Source: Planctomycetota bacterium (GTDB lineage Bacteria; Planctomycetota; PLA2; JAEUHO01). Taken from it: 54,764 nucleotides of DNA. The position numbers and the translations under genes are program-made. This document shows positions 43,163-51,661 of the stretch, piece after piece. The DNA lies in the NCBI GenBank assembly GCA_030066775.1, contig JASJAY010000008.1, positions 1-54,764 on the forward strand. The letters run 5' to 3'. How positions within the stretch are numbered: the first letter of the stretch is position 1; every line of letters begins with the position of its first letter. The notes below the pieces were generated by a model, which saw only the letters and a program-made list of their open reading frames with translations, searched no databases and was not told the DNA's origin.

Positions 43163-45793
43163 ATGGCAGAGGAAGGGCTCCCCTCCGGCTTCGTCTTCGA
43201 GGGCGCGCTGCTCAAGCACCGCTACCAGGTCGAGGACAAGCTCGGCCAAGGCGGCATGGCCACCATCTACAAGGCGCTCGACACCGAGCTCGGGCGCCAG
43301 GTCGTCGTCAAGGTGCCCCTGCCGACCATCATGCAGACCGAGGGATTCAAGGAGCGCTTCGAGGGCGAGATCCGCGGCCTGATCGACGTGGAGCATCCGC
43401 ACGTCGTCTCGATCCTGGCGCGCGGCGAGCACGAGCACGTGCCGTACTTCGTGACGCAGTTCTGCAGCGGCGGCAACCTCGAGGACCGCATCGAGGAAGC
43501 GAAGGCGCACCGGCTCGACCCGAAGGCGATCACGCCGTGGCTCCCGAAGATCGCGGACGCGCTCGACTTCATCCACCAGAAGGGCATCGTCCACCGCGAC
43601 ATCAAGCCGGCGAACATCCTCTTCGACGATGCCGGCAACGTGTACCTCTCGGACTTCGGTGTCGCCAAGGCACTGGGCCCGCAAGACGCGGGGCTCACGG
43701 CCACGGGGCTGACGCTCGGCTCACCCGAGTACATGGCGCCCGAGCAGGTGGCCAACGACGATCTCGGCCCGCCGGCCGACCAGTACGCGCTCGCCGTGAC
43801 GGTCTACGAGTGCCTCTCCGGCACCTTCCCGTTCACGGGCGACAACCCCCTCACGGTACTCGCCAAGAAGTGCTCGGAACCCGCGCCGTCGCTCGCCAAG
43901 GAGCACGACGTTCCGCGCGAGATCTCCGATGTCGTCATGCGCGCGCTCGAGGCCGATCCCGAGGACCGGTTCGAGAACTGCACCGCGTTCGCCGCCGCTT
44001 TCGAGGTGGCGCTCTGGTCGGTGGATCCGAGCGCGGCGCCCGGTGGCCGCACGCCGACGCCGGCGCCGCGCAGCGAGGCCGACGTCCTCTCGGCAAGCGG
44101 CGAACCCGCGTCGGCCGATCTGCTCAAGCGCACCATGGGCGGCACCGTGGACTTCACGGGCCTGACGCTCCTCGGCCACTACAAGGTGGGCGGTCGGATC
44201 GCGCGCGGCGGCATGGGCGCCGTGTACCTCGGCGTCGACACGGACCTCGGCAAGAACGTCGTGCTCAAGGTCCCCCACGCCCGTTATCTCGCAGACAGGG
44301 ACTTCCTGCGGCGCTTCGAGCGCGAGGTGACGCAGATGCTGCGCATCGAGCACCCGAGCATCGTGCGCGTGCTCGCCAAGGGCGAGCACCTCGGCGTGCC
44401 GTTCTACGTGCTCCAGTACATGCGTCGCGGGTCGCTGCGCGAACGCATCAAGGCGACAAAGGGCAAGGGCATGTCGGCGGAGGACGTGTTGGCGTGGTTC
44501 GAGTCCACGGCCAAGGCGCTCGACTTCCTGCACTCCCGGCGGATGATCCACCGCGACGTCAAGCCGGGGAACATCCTCTTCGACGAGTTCGATCACGCGT
44601 ACCTCTCCGACTTCGGCATCGCCAAGACCACCGAGGTCGAGCAGGACCTGCGCCTCACCGCCACCAGCACGGGCGTGGGCTCGCCGCGCTACATGGCGCC
44701 CGAGCAGACCGGCGAGAACTTCGACGGCCGCGCGGACCAATACGCGCTCGCCACGACAGTGTTCGAGGCCCTCACAGGGCAGCTGCCCTTCCCCGAGGGC
44801 ACGGCCATGGAGATCATGCTGAAGAAGGTGCAGGAGACGGCGCCCACCGTCGGCTCGCTCGTGCCCGGGATCTCCAAGGCCGTGTCGGACACGGTCGCCC
44901 GCGCGCTGTTGGCCAACCCCGAGGAACGCTTCCCCACGTGCCGCGCGTTCTTCTTCGCGTTCAAGCGCGCCCTGCGCGAGGAGACGCCTACGGCCAAGCA
45001 GCTCAAGGCGGAGCCCATCGGCGCCGCGCCTGCCGCGACGCCTGCGGCCCCCGCTTCCGATCAGGCGGCCCCGCCTGCGGCGCCTGCACCCGTGGCGCAG
45101 CCGGTGGCGCCGTCCAAGGCGGCGCGCCAGCGCGGCCCGACGACCCAGCGCCTCGCGGCGCCCTCGGCCCGGATGGCGAAGGCCGCGGCCGCGGCCGAGC
45201 CCACGCCGTCCACGCTCTGGACCGCCGGCTTCCTGCTCGCCTTCGTCGGGGTCTGGTTGGCCGCACGCGTGCTGCCGCTCGCGCGCCACGCGCTGCCCGC
45301 CGGGGACATGAGCGGGGTCACGGCCGATCTCCAGCTGCTCCTGTGGGCCTGGCTCCCGGCCACGCTCCTGCTCGCGGCGGGACACGGCTACCTGTTCCAC
45401 CGCGAGCGCGTGACGCCGGCTTGGGCGTGGGTCCTGAGCACGTTGATCGGCGCGGCGGTCGCCGCCGTTGCGCTTTGGGCCTACGGACGCGCGCAAGCGT
45501 CGGGGCTCACGCTCCATCCGATGGGCGCCGTCGCCGGCGCCGCGGTCGGCGCGGGCCTCGCGCTGTGCCAGTGGGTCGCCCTCGGCGCCTGGATGCGCGG
45601 CGCCTACGTGTGGGTGCTCGCCACGGTGGTCGCGGCAGCGGCTGCGGGCGCCGGCGTCGAGTTCGCCGCAGGACGCGGGATCGAAGCGGAGTACGGCGCC
45701 CTCCTCGCCGGCGGGTTGGTCCTCGCGCTGGCCCAGCTGTTCGCGCTGCGACGCATGGAGCCGCGGCGGCCACGTACGCGGGGGACCGCGTGA
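43163..45793 (+). CDS. Tandem double Ser/Thr kinase with six-TM C-terminus
   Basis: 876 residues. Kinase domain 1 (about 18-282): LGQGGMATIYK, K50, HRDIKPAN with D146, D164-F-G, SPEYMAPEQ. Kinase domain 2 (about 338-605): IARGGMGAVYLG, K369, HRDVKPGN with D465, D483-F-G, SPRYMAPEQ. Both carry all catalytic residues, so both could be active. A Pro/Ala linker (about 615-680) leads to six hydrophobic helices between 686 and 862. A double kinase fused to a polytopic membrane region is not an arrangement I know from described families. It is first in a three-gene operon, and the next GTG overlaps its stop by 4 nt. Confidence 0.92.
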   Translation: MAEEGLPSGFVFEGALLKHRYQVEDKLGQGGMATIYKALDTELGRQVVVKVPLPTIMQTEGFKERFEGEIRGLIDVEHPHVVSILARGEHEHVPYFVTQFCSGGNLEDRIEEAKAHRLDPKAITPWLPKIADALDFIHQKGIVHRDIKPANILFDDAGNVYLSDFGVAKALGPQDAGLTATGLTLGSPEYMAPEQVANDDLGPPADQYALAVTVYECLSGTFPFTGDNPLTVLAKKCSEPAPSLAKEHDVPREISDVVMRALEADPEDRFENCTAFAAAFEVALWSVDPSAAPGGRTPTPAPRSEADVLSASGEPASADLLKRTMGGTVDFTGLTLLGHYKVGGRIARGGMGAVYLGVDTDLGKNVVLKVPHARYLADRDFLRRFEREVTQMLRIEHPSIVRVLAKGEHLGVPFYVLQYMRRGSLRERIKATKGKGMSAEDVLAWFESTAKALDFLHSRRMIHRDVKPGNILFDEFDHAYLSDFGIAKTTEVEQDLRLTATSTGVGSPRYMAPEQTGENFDGRADQYALATTVFEALTGQLPFPEGTAMEIMLKKVQETAPTVGSLVPGISKAVSDTVARALLANPEERFPTCRAFFFAFKRALREETPTAKQLKAEPIGAAPAATPAAPASDQAAPPAAPAPVAQPVAPSKAARQRGPTTQRLAAPSARMAKAAAAAEPTPSTLWTAGFLLAFVGVWLAARVLPLARHALPAGDMSGVTADLQLLLWAWLPATLLLAAGHGYLFHRERVTPAWAWVLSTLIGAAVAAVALWAYGRAQASGLTLHPMGAVAGAAVGAGLALCQWVALGAWMRGAYVWVLATVVAAAAAGAGVEFAAGRGIEAEYGALLAGGLVLALAQLFALRRMEPRRPRTRGTA

Positions 45794-48700
45794 CGACCAC
45801 GACCGTCCTCAACGAGCGCTACGAGCTGCGCCGACGGCTGTACTCGGAAGGCAACCAGGCCGCGTACGAGGCCATCGACCGCGTCCGCCGCGAGACGGTC
45901 CTGCTCGTGCTGGTGCCCCCCGCCGCCAAGCTGGGCGGCGCCGTCGACGACACCGTGCGCGCGGACATCGAGCACGCCTTCGGCGTGTCCGCGCCGTCGC
46001 TGCTACCGCTGATCAACATGAACGAGGACTCGGACTACCGCTTCCTCGTGATGCCGATGCCGGAGGGCGTCAACGCGTGGGAGCGGATCACGCGCGGGCG
46101 GGGCAAGCAGGCCGCGAAGCCGATGACGCCCGATCAAGCGCTACGAACGGCCGACGACCTGATGGAGGCTGCGCGCGCCGCGCACGCGAACCAGGCGACG
46201 CTCGGCTTCTCGCCGCACCAGGTCTGGATCGACGAGCGCGGGCATGCGCGCGTGCAGTACTACTGGCTCGAGCGCGTCCGCCTTGCTGCAAAGGTCGGGA
46301 CGGAGAGCCGGCCCGCGCGGTTCCAGACGATGGCGATCGAGGGCGCGCCGTTCCAGGCGCCGGAGATCACGAAGGGGCAGGAAGGCGCGGCGCCGCCCGC
46401 CGACCAGTTCTTCATCGGGGCGATCCTGTACGGCCTCCTGACGGGCCAGGTGCCGGGCGGCTCGCTGTCGCCGATCCGTTCGTCGCGCCCCGACGTGCCC
46501 AAGCCGATGGCCCAGGCCATCGAGCGCGCGTTGTCGCGCGAGCCGGCGAAGCGCCACGCGGACCTCGACGCCATGCGCCGCGCGCTCTACCGACGCCCCG
46601 CCGGGCGCGCCGCCCTGGTGCCGCTGTTGCTGCTCCTCCTGACGCTGTGGGCCGGGCACGCGCTCATGCGCGGCGGCGCGCGGCTCGACGACTGGGCCTT
46701 CGCCGCCGAGATGGAGGCGCGCCGCGACAGCGCGTTCGCCGCGAGCCGGCCCCAGGCCGAGCCCGTGCCGCGACCGACGCCGGTCGAGGGCGCGCGCTTC
46801 GCCGGCGTCTACGCAAGCGGCGACGACCCCGTTCCCGTGCACACGCTCACGCTGCAGGCCGACGGCAGCTTCCACCACCGCGATCGATCCAAGGAGGTCG
46901 AGCGCGAGACGCGCGGCGTGTGGTGGCTCGCGGCGGACGAGGCGCTGCGCTTCACGGGCATCGATGCCGACGGCGGCGTCGCCCCCGCACGCCGCGCCGA
47001 CATCGTGGACGGCAGCGTCCGTTGGCCGCTGGACGACGGATCCCCGGTTGCGCTCTCGAAGCGCAAGTGGCGCGGTGGCAAGGAGGGCGGCCTGCGTTCG
47101 CTGGCGCTTCTGCGCGAACCGCTGCCGGACACGGTGATTGCCGACGGCGACGTGCGCGTGGTCGGCGACGTGGCCGCCGCGGGTGTGACCGTGCGCGTCG
47201 GCGGCACCGAGGTGCCGGTCGTGGGCACGCGCTTCGACACCGTATGGAAGCCACGAAAGACGGGCGCCGTGGAGCTCGTCGTCGAGGCGATCGCGGCCGA
47301 CGGGTTCACCGAGACGCAGCGACGCACGGTCCGCATCGATCGCACCCCCCCCGCCATCGAGGCCACCGCCGCGCTGTCGCAAGTCGACGGCATCTGGCAG
47401 CTTGCCGTGGCGGGGCGGGCGACGGACGACGACGAGCTGGCGGCCGTGAGCGTGAACGACGAGCCCGTGAAGCTCGACGCCGAAGGCGGCTTTCGCTTCG
47501 AGCGCAAGGGCGCCGACGCCGAGGGCCACGCGTTCGTCGAGATCGTCGCCGTGGACCGGGCAGGCCGTGCCGGACGCCGCCTCGTCTGGGCGGACGTCGT
47601 GCCGATCGAGGCCGCGTCGCTCGAGGAACGGTTCGCCACGGCGCGTGCCGCCCTCGAGGAAGGGCGCACCGGCGAGGGCGAGATGCTCCTCCGAGACCTG
47701 CGTGGGGATGGCGGCTTGATCGAGCAGCTCGACCCCGACGTGGTCGCGTCGCTCGTCCGCAGCGGCCGCGCGCCGCGCATCTCGCTGGACGACTACCCGC
47801 TGCCGCCGAGCTGGTTCGAGAACGACGGCACCCAGATGATCGAGCTGAGTGGCGAGCTGGACTGGTTCGCCCCCGGCGACAAGCTCACCGTCGCCGGGAT
47901 CGAGGTCGCGGTCACGGACGGACGCTTCACGGCACGCACGCAGTGCCCGCGCCTGGGCAAGAACGAGATCCGCATCCAGGTCATGCGCGCCGACGTCGCC
48001 GTCGAGACGCGCGACGTCGAGGTCTGGCTGGCGGCGCCCGACGGCGACGTGCCGAGCTGGACGGGCGTTCCGGTCAGCAACGCCCAGCGCGCAGCGAGCG
48101 CGCGATACGGCCTTCCTATCGGCCACCAGAACGAGCAGGGAATGCGCTTCGTGCTCGTGCCGCCGGGCGCCTTCCAGCGTCAGACGAACGACGGGCGCAG
48201 CTTCGAGGTCCGCATCACGCGGCCCTTCTACATGCAGATGCGCGAGGTCGCGCGCACCGCGTTCGAACGCTCCAGCGCACGCACGCTGCCGCGTCGGTAC
48301 ACGTTCCCCGGAGGCGACCTCCCGATCGACGGCCCGGATCGCCCCGCCGCCGGGGTGACGCGCGCGGACGCGATCGCCTTCGCCCAGCGGCTGACGTCGG
48401 CGGGCAAGGGCAGCTACCGATTGCCGACCGAAGCCGAGTGGGAGCTCGCGGCGCGGGCCGGCGACGCGTACGGCGCAGCGTACTGGCGCGGTGATCGGAC
48501 CCAGGTGGCCACGTGGGCCAACTTCGCCGACCGCTCCGTGCAGAGCATCCTGCCGCGCTGGCCGGTGACGAAGCTCAACATGCTCCTCGACGACGGTCAC
48601 GCCGGACCCTGGCCTGTGGGCAGCGGCGCCGCGAACGCCTACGGCCTGCGCGACATGCTGGGCAACGTCTTCGAGTGGGTGGCGGACTGGTATGCGCCTC

Positions 48701-48882
48701 ACGACAGCAGCGTCGTGGAGGATCCCAAGGGGCCGCTCGCCGGTACGGAAGGGGTCGTGCGCGGCGGCAGCTTCCGCATGCTCGATACGGACTTCGGATT
48801 CGGCGCCCGGCGCGAGGCGCCGCCTGCCAACGAGATGAACGACGTCGGCTTCCGTCTCGTCTACGAACCGGGAGGTCGTTGA
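45790..48882 (+). CDS. Pseudokinase-TM-beta domain protein with C-terminal FGE-like domain
   Basis: 1030 residues from a GTG overlapping the previous stop. Residues about 8-265 keep the kinase scaffold (NERYELRRRLYSEGNQAAYEA, PADQFFIGAILYGLLTG) but lack the Gly loop, HRD and DFG; the loop reads SPHQVWIDERGHARV. So it is a pseudokinase. One TM follows at about 274-293. The middle (about 310-700) has Ig-like beta modules and charged stretches. Residues 778-1030 form a SUMF1/FGE-sulfatase fold (RLPTEAEWELAARAG, LGNVFEWVADWY, VRGGSFRM). The Cys pair needed for formylglycine formation is absent, so it may bind rather than oxidise. The kinase should be inside and the FGE fold outside. Confidence 0.85.
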   Translation: MTTTTVLNERYELRRRLYSEGNQAAYEAIDRVRRETVLLVLVPPAAKLGGAVDDTVRADIEHAFGVSAPSLLPLINMNEDSDYRFLVMPMPEGVNAWERITRGRGKQAAKPMTPDQALRTADDLMEAARAAHANQATLGFSPHQVWIDERGHARVQYYWLERVRLAAKVGTESRPARFQTMAIEGAPFQAPEITKGQEGAAPPADQFFIGAILYGLLTGQVPGGSLSPIRSSRPDVPKPMAQAIERALSREPAKRHADLDAMRRALYRRPAGRAALVPLLLLLLTLWAGHALMRGGARLDDWAFAAEMEARRDSAFAASRPQAEPVPRPTPVEGARFAGVYASGDDPVPVHTLTLQADGSFHHRDRSKEVERETRGVWWLAADEALRFTGIDADGGVAPARRADIVDGSVRWPLDDGSPVALSKRKWRGGKEGGLRSLALLREPLPDTVIADGDVRVVGDVAAAGVTVRVGGTEVPVVGTRFDTVWKPRKTGAVELVVEAIAADGFTETQRRTVRIDRTPPAIEATAALSQVDGIWQLAVAGRATDDDELAAVSVNDEPVKLDAEGGFRFERKGADAEGHAFVEIVAVDRAGRAGRRLVWADVVPIEAASLEERFATARAALEEGRTGEGEMLLRDLRGDGGLIEQLDPDVVASLVRSGRAPRISLDDYPLPPSWFENDGTQMIELSGELDWFAPGDKLTVAGIEVAVTDGRFTARTQCPRLGKNEIRIQVMRADVAVETRDVEVWLAAPDGDVPSWTGVPVSNAQRAASARYGLPIGHQNEQGMRFVLVPPGAFQRQTNDGRSFEVRITRPFYMQMREVARTAFERSSARTLPRRYTFPGGDLPIDGPDRPAAGVTRADAIAFAQRLTSAGKGSYRLPTEAEWELAARAGDAYGAAYWRGDRTQVATWANFADRSVQSILPRWPVTKLNMLLDDGHAGPWPVGSGAANAYGLRDMLGNVFEWVADWYAPHDSSVVEDPKGPLAGTEGVVRGGSFRMLDTDFGFGARREAPPANEMNDVGFRLVYEPGGR

Positions 48883-51653
48883 TGGACCTGCCCGGCGCCT
48901 ACGAGCTGTTCGGCCTCGATCCCGATGCCGCCACGCGGGCGGACCTCGACGCACGCTACCGCGCGCTGCGCAAGCCGCTCCTCAAGCGACTGAACCGCGC
49001 CGAGCCGGGGCAGGAGCCGCCCGAGCTCCTGGGACAGCTCGAGTCGGTGGAGTCGGCCTACAAGCTGCTGAAGGACGCCGTGGCGGAGCCTGCGCCGGAG
49101 CCCGCCGAGACGTCGCAGCACGGCCGCCGCAGTACGGGCCGCGTGACGCTCGAGACCGGGGCCCTGCTCCTCGGCCGCTACGAGGTGAAAGCCCTCGCCA
49201 CCCACCGCCCCGAAGGCGACACGTACCGCGTCTTCGACCGCATCCGCCGCAGCGAGGTGGGGCTGAAGATCGTCGACGAGGCGTTGCTGCGCGGAAAGGG
49301 CCGCCGGGCGCTGCTGCACCGCGGGCTGCTGGACGCCAGCCGACTCAGCCACCCCCACCTGGCGCGCGTGCTCGACATCCATCCGCTGCAGAGCACGTAC
49401 GCCGTCACCCAGGAGCTGCCCGCGGGGCGCACGCTGTGGGATCTCCTCTACGGCGAGCCGGGGGACGGGCCCACCCTCACACCCGACGTCGTAGTGCGCG
49501 TCGCGGAGCAGGCCACGCACGCTCTCGCCTACGCGCACACGCTGATGCCGCATGCCGCACTGCGCCCGGAGAGCCTGTGGATCTCACCCGAGGGGAACGT
49601 GAAGGTCGCGGACCTCGGCTTCGTCGACCTCCAGGGACCGATGCGCACCAAGCGCCTGAGCCGCGCCAAGCTCGGCACGGCGTACTGGGCTCCGGAGCAG
49701 TTCAAGGACGACGCCGCGGGCGCGGAGCAGAGCGACCAGTACGCGCTCGCGCTGATGTGCTACGAGGCGATCCAGGGCGAGCCCGCGGCCGGCCGGGTCG
49801 GCCGCGTGCGCGACGAGCAGAAGGCCTACCCCACCGCGTTCAAGAAGGCGCTCGAGCGCGCGCTCTCGTCCAAGCCCGCGCGGCGCTTCCCCGACCTGGA
49901 GGCGTTCGGCGAGGCGGCCTTCGCCGGCTATGCGCATGCGGGGCAGACGCCGGCGGCCGTTCCGCTCCTGGCGCGACTCGTCCCCGCGCTCATTCTCGTG
50001 CTCGCGTTCGCCGGCTTCGCCCTCTCGCCCGTAGGCCGGCAAGCCGCTTCCGCCATCGGCGACCTGGCGGGGCTCTGGGACGATGCGGTCGCGCGCGACA
50101 CGGCCGACGACCTCGAGCTGCGCCGACTGCGCGCGCTGGCCACGCGGCTGACCGAGCGCCAGGACCGCCTGGACGAGGCCAGCCGCGAGGAGCTCGAGCG
50201 CCTGCGCGGTGTGCTGTGGACACCGACCCCGCCGGACGCGGCGACGCGATCGGATGTGCGCCGGGACCTCACGCAGGTCGTGAAGCAGGTCGTGGGCACC
50301 TCGCGTCACCGCGCGGAGAAGGCCCTCGAGCGGATGGTCGAACAGCTGACCGCGATCCAGGCGAGTCGCGCCGCGCTCGCCCAGGCCGCCGACGCGTCGA
50401 TCGCATCGCAGCGGCAGGCGGTGCGCTCGGCGCCGGCCGACGCGCGGCAGGCGCCCGCACGGGTGCTGGTGCGCACGATGGCCGCGCGCGAGCGTGCGCT
50501 GCGTGCGATCGATGCGCGGCTCGATGCGCTCACGAGCGATCCGGCGCTCGCCAGCGGCCTCCGCGCCATGCTCGAAGCCGAACGGGCCCTGGCCATCGGC
50601 GATGACACCGCCACGGGGCGCGCCTACGACACGGCGCACGAGGCGTTGGCGCGCATCGGCGACCCCGCAGAGGTCTTCGCCACCGGGCTGACGCCGTGGA
50701 GCGCGCCGACGGAAGCCGAGGCGGCCCCCGCCCTCCTCGACCCGGCGGCGCGCACCGAGACGCTCGACGCCGTGCTGCAGCGCGCCGAGGAGCTGTCGAC
50801 CGACCCGGACCTCGTCAACGTGTTCGAGACCCAGCGCAAGGAGGCCATCAACGCCTCCGCCGTCGCATGGTCCGTCTCCGACGAAGGGTGGTTCACGCTC
50901 TCGCTACGCGGCGCGGCGCGCGCAGCGATGCTGGCCGGGACGTGGCAGGAGCGGGGCGGCGCGCGCACCCTGCGCGCGGTCTACTGGGACGGCGGCCTGC
51001 TCGATCCGCCGGTCGAGGTGCTCGCCGAGCGCGGTGCCGAGATGCCGGGCCTCTCCGACCTCCGCGCTGCGCTCGCCCGCGTGCCGCACAGCGCGCGCGC
51101 GATCTGGTCCGTCGTCCGTGCCGGGGCCCGCCCGCTCGAGGCCCCCGCGTTCGAGGTGCCGGAGCGCGTCGTCCGCGCCGGCGAGGTGGCGGTCGCCGCA
51201 ACGCTCGCCGGATCGGAGGCGACGGGGCTCATCACGGCCAGCCGCCGCTACGAGCCCACGGAAGGCCGCGTCGAGGCCAGCGTGCGCGTGTCCGGGGACG
51301 TCCTGCGCACGTGGATTCGCGTCCATGCGCTGATGGGCCTGCGCTCGAGCCCTGCAGCCTGGCTCGCGCTGCGCGTCGACGGCATCAAGCCACGCGTCCA
51401 GCTGCTCGAGCCCCGGGCCGACACCGTGCTCGAGCCCGGCCAGGAGGTGATCGTCCGGTTCTTCGCGTACGACTCGAACCTGACGACGCTCGAGGTCCAG
51501 GGCACGGAGGAGTCGCTGCGGCGCGACGACGTCTACGTGCTCGTGGAGCGCACGCTGCGCGCGCCGGAGACGGGGACGCTCACGCTCCCGGTCCGCGCGG
51601 TCGACGCGGCCGGGAACGTGACCCAGGTCGACTGGACCTGGAGCGTGCGCTGA
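48882..51653 (+). CDS. J-like domain, pseudokinase and TM protein
   Basis: 923 residues; the ATG shares its A with the previous TGA. Residues about 4-65 (AYELFGLDPDAATRADLDARYRALRKP) have the J-domain helix pattern but no HPD. The pseudokinase (about 95-350) keeps K129 and D244-L-G. The catalytic loop reads HAALRPESLWI, so the HRD aspartate is A226 and the N is S. One TM is at about 360-382. Then comes an Ala/Arg/Glu coiled-coil-rich part (about 400-650), and an Ig-like C-terminus (GTLTLPVRAVDAAGNVTQVD). It pairs with the other two genes of the operon, probably as a scaffold. Confidence 0.85.
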   Translation: MDLPGAYELFGLDPDAATRADLDARYRALRKPLLKRLNRAEPGQEPPELLGQLESVESAYKLLKDAVAEPAPEPAETSQHGRRSTGRVTLETGALLLGRYEVKALATHRPEGDTYRVFDRIRRSEVGLKIVDEALLRGKGRRALLHRGLLDASRLSHPHLARVLDIHPLQSTYAVTQELPAGRTLWDLLYGEPGDGPTLTPDVVVRVAEQATHALAYAHTLMPHAALRPESLWISPEGNVKVADLGFVDLQGPMRTKRLSRAKLGTAYWAPEQFKDDAAGAEQSDQYALALMCYEAIQGEPAAGRVGRVRDEQKAYPTAFKKALERALSSKPARRFPDLEAFGEAAFAGYAHAGQTPAAVPLLARLVPALILVLAFAGFALSPVGRQAASAIGDLAGLWDDAVARDTADDLELRRLRALATRLTERQDRLDEASREELERLRGVLWTPTPPDAATRSDVRRDLTQVVKQVVGTSRHRAEKALERMVEQLTAIQASRAALAQAADASIASQRQAVRSAPADARQAPARVLVRTMAARERALRAIDARLDALTSDPALASGLRAMLEAERALAIGDDTATGRAYDTAHEALARIGDPAEVFATGLTPWSAPTEAEAAPALLDPAARTETLDAVLQRAEELSTDPDLVNVFETQRKEAINASAVAWSVSDEGWFTLSLRGAARAAMLAGTWQERGGARTLRAVYWDGGLLDPPVEVLAERGAEMPGLSDLRAALARVPHSARAIWSVVRAGARPLEAPAFEVPERVVRAGEVAVAATLAGSEATGLITASRRYEPTEGRVEASVRVSGDVLRTWIRVHALMGLRSSPAAWLALRVDGIKPRVQLLEPRADTVLEPGQEVIVRFFAYDSNLTTLEVQGTEESLRRDDVYVLVERTLRAPETGTLTLPVRAVDAAGNVTQVDWTWSVR

Positions 51654-51661
51654 GCGCCTGC

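Noticed and set aside
48121..48882. True formylglycine-generating enzyme
   Set aside because: The active-site Cys pair is missing and no sulfatase is encoded nearby; only the fold is supported.
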